From Oscillospiraceae bacterium (GTDB lineage: Bacteria; Bacillota; Clostridia; Oscillospirales; Oscillospiraceae): a DNA stretch of 5,868 bases. Of the stretch, positions 1 through 5,322 are shown piece after piece (within the stretch, counting starts at the first letter, position 1; each line of letters opens with the position of its first letter). The position numbers and the translations under genes were made by a program. The notes under the pieces are model-generated. The model made no database searches, was not told the DNA's origin, and worked only from the letters and a program-made list of their open reading frames with translations. The DNA is taken from assembly GCA_029065305.1 (NCBI GenBank), contig JAIEIQ010000003.1, positions 1-5,868 of the forward strand, in the 5' to 3' direction.

Positions 1-187
1 CCTCAATGAACTGGAGCTTAAATTGGGGGACCGCTTTATTCGCACACACCGGGCCTATCTGGTGGCGGCGGATAAAATCGAAGCGGTGGATTTGAAGCAC
101 AACAAGCTGTGGGCCGGCGGCCATGAGTGCCTGCTCTCCCGCGCCGGGAAGGCGGCGCTCCGCGAAAAAATGGGAGGGAACCAGTGA
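1..187 (+). CDS. LytTR-type DNA-binding response regulator, C-terminal end (partial)
   Basis: This is the last 61 codons of a gene that starts upstream of the window, read in the frame beginning at base 2 and ending at TGA 185-187. The peptide contains FIRTHRAYLV, followed by a DKIEAVDL strand and a CLLSRAGKAALREKM ending. This matches the C-terminal half of the LytTR fold, where 'F.R.HRSylVN...I' and a serine/arginine turn before the last helix are typical. LytTR proteins of the AgrA/LytR type bind direct repeats in promoters, usually downstream of a receiver domain. The receiver part is not visible, so the response-regulator label is inferred from the family. Its target is unknown. The two-gene unit downstream on the same strand begins 124 bp later, beyond a strong hairpin, so it is probably a separate transcript. 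Confidence 0.8.
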   Translation, partial: LNELELKLGDRFIRTHRAYLVAADKIEAVDLKHNKLWAGGHECLLSRAGKAALREKMGGNQ

Positions 188-204
188 GCTGGTTCCCTCC
201 CATT
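169..204 (+). terminator. Perfect 16-bp hairpin overlapping the LytTR stop codon (terminator-like)
   Basis: Arms AATGGGAGGGAACCAG (169-184) and CTGGTTCCCTCCCATT (189-204) pair perfectly around the four-base loop TGAG, which contains the stop codon. An A-run (165-170) precedes the stem. No T-run follows directly: the next bases are CCATTCC, and a T5 tract appears only near 219-223. It is therefore a strong structure but an atypical intrinsic terminator. It may instead protect the 3' end or terminate weakly. Confidence 0.6.
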
Positions 205-310
205 CCATTCCGGAAGCCTTTTTGCTCATTCAGGAAATTTAAACCACAAGGCCAGGTTTATGTGGTATGGTTGCACTGTCAAATGGCACGGCGGGAAAGG
301 AGGTGGGCAT

Positions 311-502
311 ATGGCAAAGGATCGTTTTGTGGAGGTCTACTCCCAGGGTGTTCTTAACGTGGCAAAGATCATCGTTGATACGGAAACCGGCGTGAACTAC
401 CTGTTGGGCTCCCATGGGAAGCAGACGGGAACCGGACTGACTGTTTTGGTCGATCAGGACGGCAGGCCTGTCGTCACCCCTGTCAAGCAGGGAAAACAAT
501 AA
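311..502 (+). CDS. Small DUF6440-like protein (63 aa)
   Basis: The start chosen is ATG 311, because AAGGAGGT (297-304) lies six bases upstream. A longer reading from ATG 260 would place that Shine-Dalgarno site inside the coding region and adds a stretch that does not look like protein. The 63-aa product opens MAKDRFVEVYSQG and contains KIIVDTETGVNYLL and GLTVLVDQDGRPVV. This pattern (ligand-like beta strands, 'D.ETGVNYL', 'GLTVLVD.DG.PV') fits the small Firmicute family I recognise as DUF6440, whose function is unknown. It has no signal peptide, membrane segment or catalytic motif. The stop TAA (500-502) lies 14 bases before the next start, so the two genes are probably cotranscribed. The family assignment comes from recalled motifs and was not searched. 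Confidence 0.75.
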   Translation: MAKDRFVEVYSQGVLNVAKIIVDTETGVNYLLGSHGKQTGTGLTVLVDQDGRPVVTPVKQGKQ

Positions 503-516
503 GTGAGGGATGAACG

Positions 517-921
517 ATGAAATCAAGCGTTTCCTTAAAAGAGATGGTAGGGACAAAAACCATTTACGCGCTGCTCCTCGTGTGCTATTACTGGATGTGG
601 GCAAGGCGGGACTGGCATCATTATTATGACACAATCCAAAATATGATTGCCACATTCTCCATTCTGTTTTTTGTCATGCAGGCAGTACGGATTCGGAAGT
701 ACGCCAAAGAGGAAAAGGATGAGCGGGCTATTCAAATTCTGCACAGGGTAGACGCGCTCGGATTGAAAATTATGGTGGCCTCTGTTATTGTCATTGCCTT
801 TGCCTCCGCCGTCGCAATCATGGACGGAAGAATGATGGGTTATGCGCTCGTTGGCACGATATTCGCGTTGACTGTTATACGCTTTATTCTGTTTTGCGTG
901 ATGACCGGAAAAGAAGTCTGA
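517..921 (+). CDS. Small four-helix membrane protein, unknown function (134 aa)
   Basis: The ATG at 517 follows GAGG (505-508) at eight bases and sits 14 bases after the DUF6440-like gene, so the two form an apparent operon. Hydrophobic stretches at about residues 14-29, 41-58, 82-101 and 106-128 predict four membrane helices. A charged cytoplasmic-looking loop (RIRKYAKEEKDERAIQILHR) lies between helices 2 and 3. The 'KDER.I.I...' sequence entering helix 3 recalls small Firmicute membrane proteins of the DUF2178/DUF3796 kind, but the match is loose. No catalytic or transport motif is visible. The gene ends just before a strong terminator. It is very likely a real gene of unknown role. Confidence 0.75.
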   Translation: MKSSVSLKEMVGTKTIYALLLVCYYWMWARRDWHHYYDTIQNMIATFSILFFVMQAVRIRKYAKEEKDERAIQILHRVDALGLKIMVASVIVIAFASAVAIMDGRMMGYALVGTIFALTVIRFILFCVMTGKEV

Positions 922-939
922 TGAGAAAATCCAGGCGGC

Positions 940-973
940 AAAAGCCTCGAAACCGCAAGGTTTCGAGGCTTTT
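940..973. terminator. Bidirectional intrinsic terminator between convergent genes
   Basis: AAAAGCCTCGAAACC (940-954) and GGTTTCGAGGCTTTT (959-973) form a perfect 15-bp stem. On the + strand the loop is GCAA, a GNRA tetraloop. The outer A/T pairs supply a U-tract after the GC-rich stem on either transcript. It lies 18 bp after the + strand membrane-protein gene and 10 bp beyond the stop of the minus-strand cyclase gene, so it can end both. Confidence 0.9.
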
Positions 974-983
974 ATACGTCATC

Positions 984-1901
984 CTATTTCTCCCGCAGGT
1001 GCTCCTTGTTCTCGTCGAACCAGACCACCCGGTTCCGGCCAAAGCGCTTGGCGTCGTACAGCATGGTGTCCGCCAGCTTCAGGCAGGTGTCATAGCTGTC
1101 ACCGGCCTTCGGCACGGTGCTCACGCCGCCGATGCTGACAGTGACCCACTGGGACACGGAGGCGCTGTGGGGAATCCGCAGATCCTCCACCGCCTGGCGG
1201 ACGGTCTTCATAAACTCAAAGGCCGAACGGCCGGTGTTCCCGATGAACACGGCCACAAACTCCTCCCCGCCGTACCGGGCGAAGAGGTCCGTGGCCCGGT
1301 GGAAGTAGGCGGACACTGTCTTGGCCACGGCGGCGATGACCTGATCCCCCGCCGGATGGCCGAAGGTGTCGTTGTACAGCTTGAATTTGTCGATATCGAA
1401 CATGCACACCGAGAAGGGCAGGCCGAACCGGTACGCCTCCTGCCACCGGGCGGCGCTCACATCCTCATAGCGCCGCCGGTTGGCGATGCCGGTCAGATCG
1501 TCCACCATGGCCTGCTGCTTGAACTGGCTCTGGTAGTGGTAGAGCTGGATATGGGTGTTGACCCGGGCCTTGATGATCACCGGACTGAAGGGCTTTGCCA
1601 CGTAGTCCACCGCCCCCAGCAGGAGCCCCCGCTCCTCGTACTGGATGTCCGCCAGGCTGGTGAGGAGGATAACAGGGATGGACTTGGTCAGCTCTGTCCC
1701 CTTGAGCTCCTGGAGCACCATAAAGCCGTCCATGTCCGGCATAATGACATCCAGAAGAATCAGGGAGAAGGTCTCCTCCTTGGCGGCGCGGAGGCCGTCG
1801 TGCGCGGTCTGGCAGGTGGTGATATCGTAGTCGTCCTTCAGAATAGAGCGCAAAAAGTCAGCCTGGACAGGGCTGTCGTCAATCACTAATATCTTATCCA
1901 T
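984..1901 (-). CDS. PleD-like response regulator diguanylate cyclase (REC-GGDEF, 305 aa)
   Basis: This predicted cytoplasmic enzyme makes cyclic di-GMP from two GTP. Residues 1-120 are a receiver domain with the acidic pair D8/D9, phosphoacceptor D51 in LLDVIMPDMDG, T81, and K103 in the KPF motif. Residues 130-295 are a GGDEF domain opening DDLTGIANRRR. It has the metal-binding FDIDKFK (D169), the NDTFGHPAGD guanine-binding region and the active-site loop GGEEF (211-215). The inhibitory I-site RATD (202-205) is intact, five residues before GGEEF, which predicts product feedback inhibition. The ATG at 1901 follows GGGAG on the minus strand. The gene starts 42 bp after the PAS-repeat gene and is its likely operon partner. 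No kinase for the receiver is encoded in the window. The single REC-GGDEF layout differs from PleD, which has two receivers. Confidence 0.93.
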   Translation of the reverse strand: MDKILVIDDSPVQADFLRSILKDDYDITTCQTAHDGLRAAKEETFSLILLDVIMPDMDGFMVLQELKGTELTKSIPVILLTSLADIQYEERGLLLGAVDYVAKPFSPVIIKARVNTHIQLYHYQSQFKQQAMVDDLTGIANRRRYEDVSAARWQEAYRFGLPFSVCMFDIDKFKLYNDTFGHPAGDQVIAAVAKTVSAYFHRATDLFARYGGEEFVAVFIGNTGRSAFEFMKTVRQAVEDLRIPHSASVSQWVTVSIGGVSTVPKAGDSYDTCLKLADTMLYDAKRFGRNRVVWFDENKEHLREK

Positions 1902-1943
1902 GAATTCTCTCCCGTCCTTTCCCGTGAGCGCCCGGAGCGCCGG

Positions 1944-3632
1944 TCAGCGGCCGGTCTCCTCCCTGTGCCGGTTGCTGGTGATGTCCTGGGCCACGTAGAC
2001 CACCGTTTTCGGCATATCGTCGGACCCGGTCTGGGCCAGCACGGCGGTGGCCCGCACCCAATCGCACTGCCCCGGTCCCGCTGACGGGTCATCCGACAGC
2101 TTGCGGTACTCCACCGCCGCGCAGGGCTGCCACCAGCGCAGGGACTGCCGCAGATTGTCGATGCTCATCACCCGCAGATACTCCGCCCGGTCCTCCGGAT
2201 GGATGAAGTGGTTGGCGTAGATCTGCAGGGCGGCGGTGCAGTTGACCTCCTCGCCCAGCACATCCTCCACCCGCCGCAGCTGGATAACGGCCCGGAAGGA
2301 GTCGTGGTCCAGATCGATATAGTAGGTGGAGAAGAACAGGCTGCTGAGACTGCTGATGATGTAGGCCCGGTCCTCCAGGGTCTGCCGCCGGGATTCCTCC
2401 TGCTGGTGCTGGCGGGTGACATCCTGGCCCAGAATGTTGACCATCACCTGGCCCTTTTGCCGGCTGTAGATCACCCGCTGCTCCATCCAGCGGGTCTCCT
2501 GCCCCTGCTGGCGGTAGTGGCAGACCTCCTCTCCAAAGTCCTCGGTAGCCGCCGCCTTCTCCCGCAGGTGGTCCAGGGAGAGGGCGGCGAGGTAGTCCTC
2601 CCGGTCCTCGGGATGGACGAAGCTGTCCAGCTCCGTCTGGGTGTAAAACCGGTAGTCCTCCAGCCGCGTGTTCTCCGGCCCGGCGGTCCGGGTCAGATCC
2701 AGCAGCTCGCACTGGCCGCTCTCCAGGTTCACGGCGTTGAGGGTCCGGAACCGGGACTTGAGGATCGCGGCCAACTGGGCGTCCCGCTTGGTGTGGGCCA
2801 GCTCCCGGCGCATCCGCTCGTCTACGTCCTGGAGGGCGAGGACCGCGTAGTTCCTGGCCCGCTCCTCCCGGCTGAAGTGGGCGGTGATGGAGATATAGCG
2901 GTAGCCCTCCCCCCGCCGCCACTGGCAGAGCATCTCCGTCTTGCGCAGGCCGTCCGCCCAGGTCTGCCGCAGGCCCTCCAGAGAGAACCGGCGCTCAAAG
3001 GCGTCCTGATAGGAGTCGAGGAGGTGGTCCTTGATGTGCAGGCGCATCAGCTGCTTCCAGGGCAGGGCCAGTGGCGTGGTTCCGCCCCGCATCTGGCCGT
3101 CCACCCGGATGGGGTCCGCCGCGCCGGTGATGAGGTTGATGGTGTAAATGTTGAAGTTCTGCTCCCCAAGGCTGCGGATGAGCTCCTGGCCCCGGATGCC
3201 GATCTCCTCCCGGGAGAGGCTCTCCCACAGCGCGTCGTGGATGTCCTTGACGCAGAGGATGGCGGAGCTGCCCTCCCCGCCGCCGGGGCGGTCCGGAATG
3301 ATCTCCATCAGGTTCCAGCGGCAGCCCGCCGCCGTCTGCCGGCGGTAGAGCAGGGACACGCCCTCCCGTCCGCTCCGGGAGGCGTCCCGCAGGTGCTCCA
3401 GCCGGGTGAAGCTCACAAAGCGCTCCGTATCCTCCGGGTGAACCGCGCCGCTTCTGGCGAACTGCTCGAGCTGCTGGGTGAGGGGTCCGCTCCCCGGCTG
3501 CCAGCCCTCGGGCCCGGATTTCAGCACGTCGCAGCGGTCCTGGTCCAGATCGATCCGCAGAAGCTTTCGGTATGTATAGCCGCCGGAGTCCGATCCGGCG
3601 CCTGTGATGGTATCAAGGTCTCTGCTATCCAA
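1944..3632 (-). CDS. Four-fold PAS-repeat sensory protein without an output domain (562 aa)
   Basis: The protein consists almost wholly of four PAS-like repeats, at about residues 20-132, 145-272, 290-410 and 430-555. Repeats 1, 3 and 4 share an entry strand (RIDLDQD, AVNLESG, YIDLDHD), a central HPED helix (65-68, 340-343, 478-481), LEHLR/LDHLR/IDNLR, and a closing V..QD(V/I)T strand. Repeat 2 keeps the strands (TINLITG, LALQDVDE) but lacks HPED. The pattern is closest to the PAS_3 type. No membrane segment, histidine kinase, GGDEF, EAL or HTH region follows; the chain ends HREETGR. It probably senses a cytoplasmic ligand or acts as a scaffold for the adjacent cyclase (inference). I chose TTG 3632, with GGAG five bases upstream. 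An in-frame TTG at 3647 would add five residues but lies inside an 8-bp tandem repeat and has no good ribosome site. Confidence 0.85.
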   Translation of the reverse strand: MDSRDLDTITGAGSDSGGYTYRKLLRIDLDQDRCDVLKSGPEGWQPGSGPLTQQLEQFARSGAVHPEDTERFVSFTRLEHLRDASRSGREGVSLLYRRQTAAGCRWNLMEIIPDRPGGGEGSSAILCVKDIHDALWESLSREEIGIRGQELIRSLGEQNFNIYTINLITGAADPIRVDGQMRGGTTPLALPWKQLMRLHIKDHLLDSYQDAFERRFSLEGLRQTWADGLRKTEMLCQWRRGEGYRYISITAHFSREERARNYAVLALQDVDERMRRELAHTKRDAQLAAILKSRFRTLNAVNLESGQCELLDLTRTAGPENTRLEDYRFYTQTELDSFVHPEDREDYLAALSLDHLREKAAATEDFGEEVCHYRQQGQETRWMEQRVIYSRQKGQVMVNILGQDVTRQHQQEESRRQTLEDRAYIISSLSSLFFSTYYIDLDHDSFRAVIQLRRVEDVLGEEVNCTAALQIYANHFIHPEDRAEYLRVMSIDNLRQSLRWWQPCAAVEYRKLSDDPSAGPGQCDWVRATAVLAQTGSDDMPKTVVYVAQDITSNRHREETGR

Positions 3633-3637
3633 GATTT

Positions 3638-3644
3638 CTCCCCC
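3638..3644 (-). promoter_or_regulatory. Ribosome binding site deciding the TTG start of the PAS gene
   Basis: On the minus strand GGGGGAG (3644-3638) contains a GGAG core five bases before TTG 3632-3630. The competing TTG at 3647 overlaps this G-run and has only repeat sequence upstream, so the downstream TTG is the better start. Confidence 0.6.
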
Positions 3645-3659
3645 CAACGGTCCAACGGT
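3644..3659. repeat. Perfect 8-bp tandem duplication in the PAS gene leader
   Basis: CCAACGGT occurs twice with no spacer, at 3644-3651 and 3652-3659. On the minus strand the unit is ACCGTTGG, and it abuts the G-rich ribosome site of the PAS gene. It could be a recent slippage duplication or part of a leader element. With only two copies, function is uncertain. Confidence 0.8.
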
Positions 3660-3718
3660 ATGGCTGAGGGGGACAGGGCGCCCCGGTCAGCGTCACAATC
3701 AGCAGATTGACTGCCTCC

Positions 3719-3747
3719 ACTATAGCACAAAACAGCTGGAAAATCAA
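3719..3747 (-). promoter_or_regulatory. Sigma-A-type promoter with extended -10 for the PAS/cyclase operon
   Basis: On the minus strand TTGATT (3747-3742) and TATAGT (3724-3719) are separated by exactly 17 bp. TG lies one base upstream of the -10 hexamer (TGCTATAGT), giving an extended -10. Transcription would begin near 3712, leaving a leader of about 80 nt before TTG 3632. Early in the leader, CAATC-TGCT-GATTG could form a short hairpin or operator. Confidence 0.7.
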
Positions 3748-4286
3748 TCCGAAAAATATAAGGAGGTTCGGAAGATGAGCTGTTCCAGCGAAAATTTCCC
3801 AAGGCCCGGGCGGGGCGGCGGATATGACGAAACGCATACGATAACCCTCCGTATTTTGCAGCCTCTCTTGCAGTCTGTCCGGCGTGTTCTCCATACGTTC
3901 CGCAAATTTCCGCCCTCCCCGGCAAAAAACGCGCTCCGACTATTTTCACAAATTTTCCAAAAAACCGCTCCGCTTTCTGCGTGGTTTTACAAAGTTCCCG
4001 GCTTTTCCGGGGGCTGGTCATCTGTTCGATATATTCACATAAAATTTTTGATAATTTTTCTCTACAACAAGTTATACACATTATCCACATCGTTTTCCAC
4101 ACCGTCTCTCCCCAGACACCCCAGGCTATTCCCCGCTATTTCCCAAATTTTTGCAGACGCCGCAGCCCATGTTTTCCACAGCTCTGCCTGGCGCGGCTGC
4201 TTTACATAATGACATTTTATGAAGCGATTCACGATTTCCCCGGTTTTCCCGAGGGGATTCCCCTGCACGCCTGCATCCCGGCAGAA
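3748..4286. other. Gene-poor intergenic region between the PAS operon promoter and the tsaD terminator
   Basis: No open frame here has convincing protein character. The sequence is markedly less GC-rich than its neighbours, with many T/A runs. It contains a cluster of DnaA-box-like nonamers (4031-4180) and an AT-rich core. There are weak inverted repeats: CCCGG/CCGGG around 3997-4011, and CATAA/TTATG around 4205-4221. Two overlapping small frames with plausible ribosome sites (plus strand from 3775, minus strand from 3837) are discussed in the findings and are not called as genes. Confidence 0.6.
4031..4180 (+). other. DnaA-box cluster with AT-rich tract (oriC-like or DnaA-titration site)
   Basis: Two exact matches to the DnaA-box consensus TTATNCACA abut head to tail: TTATACACA (4072-4080) and TTATCCACA (4081-4089). 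TTTTCCACA, one mismatch from consensus, follows at 4093-4101 and recurs at 4172-4180. ATATTCACA (4031-4039) is another one-mismatch copy. All five lie on the plus strand. Bases 4031-4090 contain 13 G/C of 60, and the T-rich run 4044-4060 resembles a DNA-unwinding element beside the boxes. DnaA binds such boxes at oriC, at titration sites such as datA, and in some promoters. Neither dnaA nor dnaN is in the window, so its role is undecided. Confidence 0.55.
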
Positions 4287-4316
4287 AGCCCGCCCGCGCG
4301 TCTGCGCAGGCGGGCT
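4287..4316 (-). terminator. Intrinsic terminator of the phosphatase-tsaD operon
   Basis: Read on the minus strand, AGCCCGCC-T-GCGC pairs with GCGC-G-GGCGGGCT around the loop AGAC. This gives a 13-bp GC-rich stem followed by TTCTG. It begins five bases after the tsaD stop. The central pair is a permitted G-U wobble in minus-strand RNA but a C-A mismatch in plus-strand RNA, so the hairpin is tuned to the minus-strand transcript. The U-tract is short. Confidence 0.75.
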
Positions 4317-4320
4317 CCGT

Positions 4321-5322
4321 CTATATTTCCAGCGTGGCGTAGGCGTTCAGGCTGCTGTCCGCCCGGGCCCCCGCCAGATATTCGTAATATGCCTGACAGC
4401 CGATCATAGCCCCGTTATCCCCGCACAGCTTCAGCGGCGGCAGAAACAGCCGCAGGCCCCGCTCCCGGCAGGCCCGCTCCAGGTCCGCCCGGATGCGCTC
4501 GTTGGCGGCCACGCCCCCGGCGGCGACCACCGTGTGATGGCCGCAGCGCTCCGCCGCCAGCATGGCCCGGGGCACCAGCTCCCCGCTGACCGCAGCCGCC
4601 ACCGACGCCGCCAGACTGGAGCGGTCCAGGGCCTCCCCCTTCTGCTGGGCATTGTGGATCAGGTTCACCGCCGCCGTCTTGAGGCCGGAGAAGGACATGT
4701 CCAGATCGTTCCCGGCCATCTTCGCCCGGGGCAGGGGATATTTGGCGTCGTCCCCCCCTCGGGCCAGCTCCTGCATGGGCCTCCCGCCGGGGTAGGGCAG
4801 ACCCAGCACCCGGGCGATCTTGTCGAAGCACTCCCCCGCCGCGTCGTCCCGGGTGGCCCCCAGGATGGACATATCGGTGTATCCCCGCACGTCCACCAGC
4901 ATGGAGTTGCCCCCGGAGATGCACAGGGCCAGAAAGGGCGGCTCCAGCGAGGGGAAAGCGATGTAGTTGGCGGCGATGTGGCCCCGGAGGTGGTGGACCG
5001 GGATGAGGGGCTTCCCCAGGGCGCAGGCCACGCTCTTGGCGAAGTTCACCCCCACCAGCAGCGCCCCGATGAGCCCGGGGCCGTAGGTCACCGCCACCGC
5101 GTCGATGTCCGGCTTGGCGATTCCGGCCTGAGCGAGGGCCTGATCCGTCAGGGCGGCGATGACCTCCACGTGCTTCCGGGAGGCGATCTCCGGCACCACA
5201 CCGCCGTAAATGGCGTGCATGTCCGCCTGGGAGGCGATAGCGTCACTGAGGACCTGCCGTCCGTCCTGGACCACGGCGGCGGCGGTTTCGTCGCAGGAGG
5301 ACTCAAAGGCGAGAATATTCAC
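4321..5322 (-). CDS. tsaD: TsaD, tRNA N6-threonylcarbamoyladenosine transferase subunit (333 aa)
   Basis: TsaD (formerly Gcp/YgjD) transfers the threonylcarbamoyl group from TC-AMP, made by TsaC/TsaB-type partners, onto A37 of ANN-decoding tRNAs. It works with TsaB and TsaE in the cytoplasm. The 333-aa length is usual for bacteria. Diagnostic stretches are LAFESSCDETAAA (residues 4-16), TYGPGLIGALLVG (79-91), the metal-site histidines in HHLRGH (H111, H115), SGGNS (136-140), PYPGG (176-180), FSGLKTA (211-217), AAGGVAAN (267-274) and GDNGAM with the metal-binding aspartate (D302). I chose GTG 5322, with AGGAGGA six bases upstream. A longer reading from 5367 would lie inside the phosphatase gene. 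The GTG overlaps the upstream TGA as GTGA, implying translational coupling. Unusual details are R rather than E in HHLRGH and N rather than H in SGGNS. Confidence 0.97.
   Translation of the reverse strand: MNILAFESSCDETAAAVVQDGRQVLSDAIASQADMHAIYGGVVPEIASRKHVEVIAALTDQALAQAGIAKPDIDAVAVTYGPGLIGALLVGVNFAKSVACALGKPLIPVHHLRGHIAANYIAFPSLEPPFLALCISGGNSMLVDVRGYTDMSILGATRDDAAGECFDKIARVLGLPYPGGRPMQELARGGDDAKYPLPRAKMAGNDLDMSFSGLKTAAVNLIHNAQQKGEALDRSSLAASVAAAVSGELVPRAMLAAERCGHHTVVAAGGVAANERIRADLERACRERGLRLFLPPLKLCGDNGAMIGCQAYYEYLAGARADSSLNAYATLEI

Noticed and set aside
241..271. Possible operator or promoter upstream of the DUF6440-like gene (ACCACA/TGTGGT inverted repeat, TGGTATGGT extended -10)
   Set aside because: The repeat is short with a 12-base loop, and no -35 box lies at proper spacing. 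It is too weak to call.
894..1889. Long plus-strand open frame opposite the cyclase gene
   Set aside because: It is the antisense shadow of the REC-GGDEF gene. The minus strand has all expected motifs, while this frame has only low-complexity V/L/G/H-rich translation.
1922..1943. GC-rich repeat AGCGCC-CGG-AGCGCC between the PAS and cyclase genes as an attenuator
   Set aside because: It is a direct repeat with only four-base pairing potential and no T-run, so termination there is unlikely.
1886..2092. Frameshift joining the PAS protein to the REC-GGDEF protein as one fused gene
   Set aside because: The PAS frame ends at TGA 1944-1946. The cyclase has its own ribosome site, a family-typical N-terminus (MDKILVIDDS) and a 42-bp spacer, so two separate genes fit better.
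2199..3710. 503-codon plus-strand open frame opposite the PAS gene
   Set aside because: Typical GC-rich antisense shadow, with no ribosome site or recognisable domain. The minus-strand frame shows repeated PAS signatures.
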